Shown here one piece after another: positions 4,726 to 11,210 of a DNA stretch of 20,481 nt. The DNA lies in IMG/VR virus record IMGVR_UViG_3300030103_000383, positions 1 through 20,481 of that record, one strand, 5' to 3'. The stretch comes from a virus. The translations under genes were made by a program, and so were the position numbers. Under the pieces are notes generated by a model. That model was not told the DNA's origin. It ran no database searches and was given only the letters and a program-made list of their open reading frames with translations. Within the stretch, counting starts at the first letter, position 1; each line of letters starts with the position of its first letter.

Positions 4726-6464
4726 AACATAAATTATTTATATGCTTGTTTACTCTACTATCACTACCACTTATATTTCAAAGCCAACCTACAGAAATAC
4801 TAAAACTTAAATTTTTTGATGCTTTTGTAGCACAAAAAGAACCTTCTAATTTTTTTACTATATTAAATTTAGATGAACAGTTTATAGCAGACGAAGGTGG
4901 TTGGCCGTTACCAAGACAAAGGTTAGCTGAAATACATGTAGATTTACTTAACGCTGGAGCTCTTGGTGTAGGGTGGGTAATTTCGTTTCCACAACCTGAT
5001 CGTATGGGTGGCGACGAAGTATTTGCAGAAGTTCTAAATTACGGTGGGTCTGTTCTAGCTATGTTTGAAAACCCTAATGGATCATATCCTAAAACCTCTG
5101 GTACAGTTTTACTGGGTCCAGATGTAGGTGGTATGATGAGTCAGGGAGTAGTGCAGAATATTGATGTACTTAAACTGTCTGCGGATCAAGGTATTGCTAC
5201 TGCTCCCGTAGACGTTGATCAGTTAGTTCGCAGAATACCATTACTACTTAGAACACCAGATGGCTTTGTGTCCGCTTTCGGTACTGAAGTAATGAAAATG
5301 CTTGCTGGTAACAATACCTACATTATAAAAACTAATGATAATGGTATTGAAGAAATAACGGTACAAGGTTTAGCGCCAGTCAAAACAGATAGTCTAGGTC
5401 GTAAATGGATAAGCTGGGTTGATACGCCAGAGACAACATTACAAGAACTAGATGTAGCTAATAAGTTTGTTTTTATTGGTGTAACAGCAAACGGTATCAT
5501 GCCTCAAGTTGCAACACCAGTTGGTTTGTTAGAACCACACAAGATTCAAGCGGCATTATCTGAATCAATTTTGATACCTGACAGTCCATATATACCCGAT
5601 TTTGCGTTTGCATTAGAAATTTTAATTTTTGCAATTTTTGTCTCTCTGACGTGGCTCTCAATCAATTATCTTGGTGTGGTCAAGGGCATTAGTCTCGCTG
5701 GAGTTTTACTGCTCACCAACGGCTTCTCAAGCGTTTTTTTGATTAAAAAGGGCATTTTAGTAGATTTTACCTGGACTTTTGTCTCGCAAGTGCTCACAAG
5801 CGCAACAGCTTTCTATATTAACTTCCGTAAACAATATAAATTACGGCAGCAAATCAAAAAACAGTTTGAGCATTATTTAGATCCAAGACAAGTTAAACGA
5901 TTACAACAAAATCCAGAAGAATTAAAACTTGGCGGCCAGAAAAGATATTGCACTTTTCTATTTACTGATGTACGTGGTTTTACTGCTTTGTCTGAAAAAT
6001 TAGAGCCAGAGGAGGTTACTCATATTATGAACAGAGCTTTAACAATACAATCAAATGCCGTCAAAAAGTATGGGGGTATGGTAGATAAGTATATAGGTGA
6101 CGCTATGATGGCTATATTTAATGCACCAATAGATTTGGACAAACATGAAGATATGGCTATTGAAGCAGCATTACAAATTATCAAAGATATGCAAGAAGCT
6201 AATATAGGTGTAAATATTGGTATTGGTATAAATAGTGGAGAGGCTTGTATAGGTAATATGGGAAGTGATACAAGGTTTGATTATAGTGCTATTGGTGATG
6301 CTGTAAATACAGCAGCTAGACTTGAAAGTGCAACAAAAGATGTAGGAGTTGATTTAATAATAGGCCATAACACTAAAAAATATTGCAGTTTTGAGTTAGA
6401 ATTACTTAAACCAATAAAAGTTAAAGGAAAAAAACATTCTTTAGCAATATATACTATTAGATAA
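4722..6464 (+). CDS. CHASE2-domain membrane receptor class III adenylate cyclase
   Basis: The 580-residue protein starts at GTG 4722, overlapping the FecR stop. The order is: one N-terminal membrane helix (residues 4-20), a periplasmic CHASE2 sensor (about 20-290, with GGWPLPRQRLAEIHVDLLNA typical of the family), three membrane helices (about 295-367), a short linker and a class III cyclase domain (about 405-580). Catalytic residues are present: metal-binding D416 (FTDVRGFT) and D460 (KYIGDAMMA), adenine-selecting K456, and transition-state N529 and R533 (GDAVNTAARLE). The second base-selecting position is S522, where Thr or Asp is usual. Retention of Lys favours ATP over GTP, so the enzyme should make cAMP at the inner membrane in response to a periplasmic signal. 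Its codon usage looks like that of its neighbours. A complete receptor cyclase in a phage late operon is highly unusual. Confidence 0.92.
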   Translation: MKHKLFICLFTLLSLPLIFQSQPTEILKLKFFDAFVAQKEPSNFFTILNLDEQFIADEGGWPLPRQRLAEIHVDLLNAGALGVGWVISFPQPDRMGGDEVFAEVLNYGGSVLAMFENPNGSYPKTSGTVLLGPDVGGMMSQGVVQNIDVLKLSADQGIATAPVDVDQLVRRIPLLLRTPDGFVSAFGTEVMKMLAGNNTYIIKTNDNGIEEITVQGLAPVKTDSLGRKWISWVDTPETTLQELDVANKFVFIGVTANGIMPQVATPVGLLEPHKIQAALSESILIPDSPYIPDFAFALEILIFAIFVSLTWLSINYLGVVKGISLAGVLLLTNGFSSVFLIKKGILVDFTWTFVSQVLTSATAFYINFRKQYKLRQQIKKQFEHYLDPRQVKRLQQNPEELKLGGQKRYCTFLFTDVRGFTALSEKLEPEEVTHIMNRALTIQSNAVKKYGGMVDKYIGDAMMAIFNAPIDLDKHEDMAIEAALQIIKDMQEANIGVNIGIGINSGEACIGNMGSDTRFDYSAIGDAVNTAARLESATKDVGVDLIIGHNTKKYCSFELELLKPIKVKGKKHSLAIYTIR

Positions 6465-6465
6465 T

Positions 6466-6681
6466 ATGGTTAACAAAAGACTAACAGTTCAAGACGTAGC
6501 TAAAGATTTAGCTGTATCAAAAAAAGAAAACGCAGAGCGTTGGAAAACTGCTTTCAACGAATTTGCAGATATTAAACAAGAGATAGCATCTATTAACACA
6601 ACTATAAGAATGGCAACATTTGGTGTTTTTAGTTTTGTTGGTGCTTTAGCTATAGCAGTATTTACTACGGTGGTATTATGA
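6466..6681 (+). CDS. Small C-terminally anchored membrane protein of the lysis cassette
   Basis: This 71-residue protein has a charged helical N-terminus (QDVAKDLAVSKKENAERW, then FNEFADIKQEIASI) and one C-terminal membrane segment (about residues 49-71, ending FTTVVL). The layout resembles XhlA-like haemolysin/holin accessory proteins, but sequence similarity is too weak to name a family. It starts 1 nt after the cyclase stop and overlaps the holin start as ATGA. Position points to a role in lysis. Confidence 0.7.
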   Translation: MVNKRLTVQDVAKDLAVSKKENAERWKTAFNEFADIKQEIASINTTIRMATFGVFSFVGALAIAVFTTVVL

Positions 6682-7157
6682 AAAAATTGATTAAAGGCAT
6701 TTTAGGTCAAGTTGCGCCTACTATTGGAACTGCTTTAGGTGGTCCTATGGGAGGTATGGCAGGTAATATGATTGCAGACGTGCTTGGTTGTCCAAACAAT
6801 CCAAAAGATATACAAACAGCAATACAAAATGCTACGCCTGAGCAAATGATGCAAATAAAAAAAGCTGAACAAGATTTTAAAGTCAAGATGAAAGAACTTG
6901 AAGTTGATGTGTTCAAGCTGGAAACAGAGGATAAACAAAACGCAAGAGGCATGTTTAGTAAAGATTGGACAGCAAGAATTATAGGTATAGCTACTATTGG
7001 CGGTTTTTTGGGTTATATATTCTTAGTAACACTACAACCACCAGAGCAAAATAGTGAGGCTTTAATAAATCTTGTACTTGGATATTTAGGAGGGTTAGCT
7101 AGTGCTATTATTTCATTCTATTTTGGAGCGTCTCACTCAGGCGACAAAGGGGAGTAA
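6678..7157 (+). CDS. Holin, GTA-type 3TM family
   Basis: This 159-residue protein has a Gly-rich hydrophobic N-terminus (residues 7-37, with TALGGPMGGMAGNMIADVLG), a charged amphipathic middle helix (about 55-90) and two strong C-terminal membrane segments (about 100-119 and 129-150), separated by a short loop. The arrangement, and the DWTAR motif just before the first of the two helices, fit the holin family first described in gene-transfer agents. It should form the inner-membrane lesion that releases the endolysin, which has no signal sequence of its own. Overlap with the previous gene (ATGA) and the endolysin start 1 nt downstream define a compact lysis cassette. Confidence 0.85.
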   Translation: MKKLIKGILGQVAPTIGTALGGPMGGMAGNMIADVLGCPNNPKDIQTAIQNATPEQMMQIKKAEQDFKVKMKELEVDVFKLETEDKQNARGMFSKDWTARIIGIATIGGFLGYIFLVTLQPPEQNSEALINLVLGYLGGLASAIISFYFGASHSGDKGE

Positions 7158-7158
7158 C

Positions 7159-7614
7159 ATGCAAATTTCAGAGGAAGGAAAATCACTTATTAAGAAGTTT
7201 GAAGGGTGTGAGCTAGAAGCTTACAAATGCGCCGCAGGAAAATGGACTATAGGTTTTGGTCGAATAAAAAATGTAAAAGAAGGAGATACTTGTACACAAG
7301 AACAAGCAGATAAATGGTTGGAGGAGGAGCTGCCTGTATATGGAGCATACGTTAGCGACGCAGTATTAGTGCCGCTAGAGCAAAATGAATTTGATGCTTT
7401 AGTGGCTTGGACATATAACTTAGGTCCATCAAATCTTAATAACTCAACTATGTTAAAAGTTCTTAATAACAATAAAAAAGATGAAGTACCGCATCAAATG
7501 CGTAAATGGAATAAAGCAAGAGTAAATGGAGAAAAAGTTGTACTACCAGGCCTAGAACGCAGAAGATTAGCAGAATCTTTACTGTTTGAAGGTAAAGAAT
7601 GGCATGAGGTTTAG
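7159..7614 (+). CDS. Endolysin, GH24 T4-type lysozyme with Glu-Cys-Thr active site
   Basis: The start is ATG 7159, preceded by GGGGAG (7150-7154 region); an upstream in-frame start at 7102 would lie inside the holin gene. The 151-residue protein is a T4-lysozyme-family muramidase that cuts the MurNAc-GlcNAc bond of peptidoglycan. It shows ISEEGKSLIKKFEGCELEAY with catalytic E15, then GKWTIGFGR with T30. It also has the conserved FDALVAWTYNLG helix and the C-terminal GLERRRLAESLLF. The position of the catalytic Asp (D20 in T4) is C24. The same Cys occurs in phage P1 Lyz, so activity is still expected. Unlike P1 Lyz there is no SAR signal-anchor at the N-terminus, so export depends on the adjacent holin. 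Other Cys residues are C17 and C45. Confidence 0.93.
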   Translation: MQISEEGKSLIKKFEGCELEAYKCAAGKWTIGFGRIKNVKEGDTCTQEQADKWLEEELPVYGAYVSDAVLVPLEQNEFDALVAWTYNLGPSNLNNSTMLKVLNNNKKDEVPHQMRKWNKARVNGEKVVLPGLERRRLAESLLFEGKEWHEV

Positions 7615-7617
7615 CAT

Positions 7618-9486
7618 ATGCCCTTGCAAAAAGCAGTTTTCAGACCAGGCATAAATAGAGAAGGTACCGCTTATGATAACGAGGGCGGTTGGTTTGACTG
7701 TAACTTAGTAAGATTTAGAAAAGGTAGACCAGAAAAATTTGGTGGCTGGGAAAAACTTACAGAAAACACTTATTTAGGTACAGCAAGAGCTCTACATGCT
7801 TGGATTGCGTTAGAGGGTACAAAATATTTAGGAGTTGGCACACATCTAAAATACTACGTACAAGACGGTAGTGCTTTTAATGATATAACACCAATCAGAT
7901 CAACAACGTCGGCAGGTGACGTAACATTCTCTGCTACTAATGGCAGTTCAGAGATTACCGTAGCTGATACAGCCCACGGCGCAGTAAAAAATGATTTTGT
8001 AACTTTTAGTGGTGCTGCCTCTCTTGGTGGTAATGTAACAGCTGCAATTTTAAATCAAGAGTATCAAATAGATTCTATTGTAAATGCTAATAGCTACAAG
8101 ATAACCGCTAAAGACAGTTCAGGCACGACAATTACAGCTAACGCATCAGATAGTGGTAATGGTGGTTCATCTGTTGTAGGTGCATATCAAGTAAATGTCG
8201 GCTTGGATGTCTATATACCTGGTACTGGATGGGGTCTTAATGGTTGGGGTGAAGGTGCATTTGGACAAGCCGCAGCTCTATCTAGCACAAACCAGTTAAG
8301 GATTTGGACACACGATAACTTTGGCGAAGATTTAATTATTAATCAACGTAATGACGGTATTTTTAGATGGCTAGAATCAGGCGGTACATCTACAAGGGCT
8401 GTAGAATTATCGCAAGTATCAGGTGCTAATTTAGTGCCGACAAAAGCACTTCAAGTTATAACATCTGAAGTTGATAGACATTTAATTGTACTTGGTGCTG
8501 ATCCGATAAGCGGTACATCAAGAACAGGTACAATAGATCCTATGTTGATTGCTTTTAGTGATCAAGAAAATGCATTAGAGTTTGAGCCTAAAGCTACTAA
8601 TACAGCAGGTTCATTAAGGCTCTCTTCCGGATCGTCAATAATTGGTGCAGTAAAAGCCAGACAGGAAGTTCTTGTTTGGACTGATACTGCTTTATACAGT
8701 ATGCAGTTTGTTGGGCCACCTTTCACTTTTGCAGTTAATTTAATTAACGAAGGGACTGGGTTAGTAGCACCAAAAGCAGCGGTAACAGCACCATCAGCAG
8801 TATACTTTATGAGCTACAACAACTTTTATTTTTATAACGGTTCAGTCAATACCTTACCTTGCTCAGTACATAATTATGTCTTTAATGATATTAATCTTAC
8901 TCAATCATTCAAAATACATGCTTTTACCATTAAAGATAAAAATGAAGTTGGTTGGTTTTATTGTTCAGCTAATAGTGAAACAATAGATAGATACGTTATT
9001 TACAATTATGAAGAAAGACTTTGGTTCTTTGGTCAATTAACCAGAACAGCTTGGCTTGATTCTGGTATTGAGAACTATCCTAGAGCTACAGCTAGTGGTT
9101 TACTATTTAGACATGAGGAAGGTTTTGATGATGATGGTTCACCTATGACTGGTGTTTTTATTGAGAGTTCCGACTTTGATCTTGGGGAAGGTGATCAGTT
9201 TGCCTTTGCTCGCAGAATCATACCTGATTTTAAATTTATAGAAAACGAAAATAATGGCTCTGTAAATATAGTTGTCAAAACTAGAAATTTCCCTGGTGAT
9301 TCTTTAGCTACCAACTCCACAAATGAAATAGCCAGCACCACACAACAATCTTTTATCAGGGCAAGAGCAAGGCAAATGGCATTACGGTTTGAATCTAATG
9401 ACGACGCAAGTGACGACGGCAATTTAGGTATAGGTTGGCGATTAGGCGCAACAAGGATAGACATAAAAGCAGACGGTAAAAGATGA
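7618..9486 (+). CDS. Virion stabilisation/tail-hub-like structural protein
   Basis: This 622-residue protein has an N-terminus (PLQKAVFRPGINREGTAYDN, GGWFDCNLVRFRKGRPEKFGGW) characteristic of a structural protein family widespread in marine podophages, often compared with the P22 gp10 packaged-DNA stabilisation/tail-hub protein. The rest is beta-rich and repetitive, as expected for a propeller-like hub. Residues about 95-185 look like an inserted beta domain (HGAVKNDFVTFSGA, then NQEYQIDSIVNANSYKIT), a type of insertion seen in other phage structural proteins. The start lies 3 nt after the endolysin stop, and the end overlaps the next gene (ATGA). It probably sits between portal and tail tip. 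The exact equivalence to gp10 is inferred. Confidence 0.75.
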   Translation: MPLQKAVFRPGINREGTAYDNEGGWFDCNLVRFRKGRPEKFGGWEKLTENTYLGTARALHAWIALEGTKYLGVGTHLKYYVQDGSAFNDITPIRSTTSAGDVTFSATNGSSEITVADTAHGAVKNDFVTFSGAASLGGNVTAAILNQEYQIDSIVNANSYKITAKDSSGTTITANASDSGNGGSSVVGAYQVNVGLDVYIPGTGWGLNGWGEGAFGQAAALSSTNQLRIWTHDNFGEDLIINQRNDGIFRWLESGGTSTRAVELSQVSGANLVPTKALQVITSEVDRHLIVLGADPISGTSRTGTIDPMLIAFSDQENALEFEPKATNTAGSLRLSSGSSIIGAVKARQEVLVWTDTALYSMQFVGPPFTFAVNLINEGTGLVAPKAAVTAPSAVYFMSYNNFYFYNGSVNTLPCSVHNYVFNDINLTQSFKIHAFTIKDKNEVGWFYCSANSETIDRYVIYNYEERLWFFGQLTRTAWLDSGIENYPRATASGLLFRHEEGFDDDGSPMTGVFIESSDFDLGEGDQFAFARRIIPDFKFIENENNGSVNIVVKTRNFPGDSLATNSTNEIASTTQQSFIRARARQMALRFESNDDASDDGNLGIGWRLGATRIDIKADGKR

Positions 9487-9824
9487 GTAAACTGCTACCA
9501 ACGCAGTTACCATTAGCACAAGATGAGGTAACTCCTGCAATATTTAACCGTCTTATTAGACTGTTAGAAATAAATTTAGGTGCAGTAAACCTTGATAATA
9601 CTCGTCAAGTAAGCGAAAATGAGTTAGAAACCTTGAATTTCAATCCAGGTAGTATAATCTGGAATACGACACTTGAAGTGTTGCAGGTCTATACCGGCTC
9701 AGAATGGGTAAATATAGGCGAACCTTTAGTCAACGAAGGACTAGAGGCAACAAGCGCACTAGGTAAAGTGACTGTTACGAATAACGGCTCTGTATCTATC
9801 AAACTTGCTAATTTTGGAAAATAA
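9483..9824 (+). CDS. Small phage structural protein, partner of the tail-hub-like protein
   Basis: This 113-residue soluble protein has an N-terminal helix (TPAIFNRLIRLLEINLGAVN), followed by a segment NFNPGSIIWNTTLEVLQVYT and a TGSEWVNIGEP motif. The latter resembles the short 'Y.Gs.W..ig' repeat found in phage tail-tip and fibre-associated proteins. It is translationally coupled to the preceding gene (ATGA) and is probably a minor virion component. The function is unknown. It is followed by the only appreciable non-coding gap on the + strand. Confidence 0.7.
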   Translation: MSKLLPTQLPLAQDEVTPAIFNRLIRLLEINLGAVNLDNTRQVSENELETLNFNPGSIIWNTTLEVLQVYTGSEWVNIGEPLVNEGLEATSALGKVTVTNNGSVSIKLANFGK

Positions 9825-9826
9825 AC

Positions 9827-9863
9827 ATACTTTTTAAGTATTTACGCTAAAATAACAAATACT
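9827..9863 (+). promoter_or_regulatory. Possible alternative hairpins in the leader of the ejection-protein genes
   Basis: This is the longest gap between genes on the + strand. ATACTT (9827-9832) can pair with AAGTAT (9836-9841) across a 3-nt loop. AGTATTT (9837-9843) can instead pair with AAATACT (9857-9863), a perfect 7-bp stem ending at the next gene's start region. The two stems share 9837-9841 and so exclude each other. All pairs but two are A-T, so both stems are weak and may be chance in AT-rich DNA. A strong AAGGAG follows. No convincing sigma-70 promoter is visible. Confidence 0.3.
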
Positions 9864-11210
9864 ATGGAAGGAGATATGCAGGATAAATTAGCACAACCAC
9901 AACTAGAGGACACACAAATAGTTCACGCTGCACCAGGCGAGATGGTAGTTCCACCAGTTATTAGCAATACTACACAACAGTTAATCAATAGAGATATGCA
10001 GGCTGTTGGTCTAAATCCACAAGAGTATGTTGTAGGCAACGGTCAGATCAATCAATTGACTGGATTACAACAATTTGGCTTTTTATCAAAGGTATTTAAA
10101 AAAATAAAAAATGTAGTGAAAAAAGTTGCACCTGTAGCTGTTAGTTTTATACCTGGAGTTGGACCAATAGCAAAAGGACTAATTACAGCAGCAGCTGGTA
10201 AAGCATCAGGTATGGATACTAAGGATGCATTACTAGGTGGTTTAACAGCTGGCTTAGGCGCTAAGTTTGCAGGTTCTGGTTCTGGGGGTGGATTAAAAGG
10301 TCTAAAAGGGTTGAAAGGAAGTTCAGGTAAATTTTTTGGTGCAGATGGGACTTTTAGAAATATTTTAGGCGCAGGTAAAGAATTTATTTTGCCTGGAGAA
10401 GATAATAAAGGTTTGTTTAAAAACATTTTTGGTGATCGCTTAGGTTCTGGTCAAATGACAGGTGGAGTGACTACGACTACTGATGATTTTGGTATGCCTC
10501 AATATGAGCTTAATGGCCGTATAGTTACAAGATCTGAGCTACAGCAGATGGGGTACTCATTTGATGAAAACAATAATCCTATTGCCCCACAAAGAGAAGG
10601 TTTATTTGGTTTAGGAATAGGCCCAAAATTACGAGATACATTTTTAGGAACAGGAGAACAAGGCGGATTATTAAGTGGCCTTGGGCAAATAGGACAAGGA
10701 CAAGGTGGTATGCTTGGTGGTAATGCAGGATTAGCTACGCTAGCTGCCCTCTACGGCGCAGCAGTTAAAAAACAAGCAGAAAAACGTGAAGGTGGTTTAC
10801 GTGACATAAGAGCTTCAAGACGACCAGATCTTGCTGCTCAGCCTGTATTCCAAGGGTTTGATCTAGGAGTAAGACCAGGAATGGCATACGGCGGTACAGC
10901 TATGGTTAGACCAGGATTTGCAAATGGCGGACCACTCAATCCAGAAGCATTTGAATTAGATTACCGTCAAGTAGGTGGGCCAACAATAGGTATTGGTACA
11001 GGCACATCTGATGATATACCAGCTATGTTAAGTGATGGTGAGTATGTATTTACCGCATCAGCTAATAATGGCGCTGGTGCTTTTGATATATCTAAATCAA
11101 AAGATTCAATCATGCTGACACCAGAGGGTAAACCAAACAGAGAAAAAGGTGCTAAAAATTTAGGCATGCTTATGGATATGTTTGAAGATACTGATAAGAG
11201 GCTTTCTTAA
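9864..11210 (+). CDS. Putative internal virion/DNA-ejection protein (448 aa)
   Basis: After an acidic start containing a motif common in marine phage proteins (HAAPGEMVVPP), residues about 75-145 carry a basic amphipathic helix (FKKIKNVVKKVAPVAV) and Gly/Ala-rich hydrophobic stretches. The C-terminal region (TIGIGTGTSDDIPAMLSDGE, YVFTA, GAGAFD) is a signature I recognise from phage internal virion or tail proteins. Membrane-active amphipathic character fits a protein ejected with the DNA, as for P22 gp7/gp20 or T7 gp14, but this is inference. The start is uncertain: ATG 9864 has no ribosome binding site, while ATG 9876 follows GGAAGGAG at unusually short spacing. Overlap TAATG with the next gene. 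Confidence 0.72.
   Translation: MEGDMQDKLAQPQLEDTQIVHAAPGEMVVPPVISNTTQQLINRDMQAVGLNPQEYVVGNGQINQLTGLQQFGFLSKVFKKIKNVVKKVAPVAVSFIPGVGPIAKGLITAAAGKASGMDTKDALLGGLTAGLGAKFAGSGSGGGLKGLKGLKGSSGKFFGADGTFRNILGAGKEFILPGEDNKGLFKNIFGDRLGSGQMTGGVTTTTDDFGMPQYELNGRIVTRSELQQMGYSFDENNNPIAPQREGLFGLGIGPKLRDTFLGTGEQGGLLSGLGQIGQGQGGMLGGNAGLATLAALYGAAVKKQAEKREGGLRDIRASRRPDLAAQPVFQGFDLGVRPGMAYGGTAMVRPGFANGGPLNPEAFELDYRQVGGPTIGIGTGTSDDIPAMLSDGEYVFTASANNGAGAFDISKSKDSIMLTPEGKPNREKGAKNLGMLMDMFEDTDKRLS

Noticed and set aside
1729-6464. The curli/cyclase region as bacterial chromosome joined to phage by misassembly
   Set aside because: Genes on both sides overlap the island end to end (20 bp on the left; 1-nt gap and ATGA coupling on the right), and base composition and codon choice look the same across the borders. 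A chimera is unlikely from sequence alone, though read coverage was not available.
9805-9833. Sigma-70-like promoter (TTGCTA, 17 nt, TACTTT) before the 448-residue gene
   Set aside because: Only partial matches to both boxes, expected often in DNA this AT-rich, and most of it lies in the end of the preceding gene. Not reported as a promoter.
10052-10426. 124-codon - strand frame opposite the 448-residue gene
   Set aside because: Pro/Phe-rich antisense of Gly/Lys-rich coding sequence; no signals and no family likeness.
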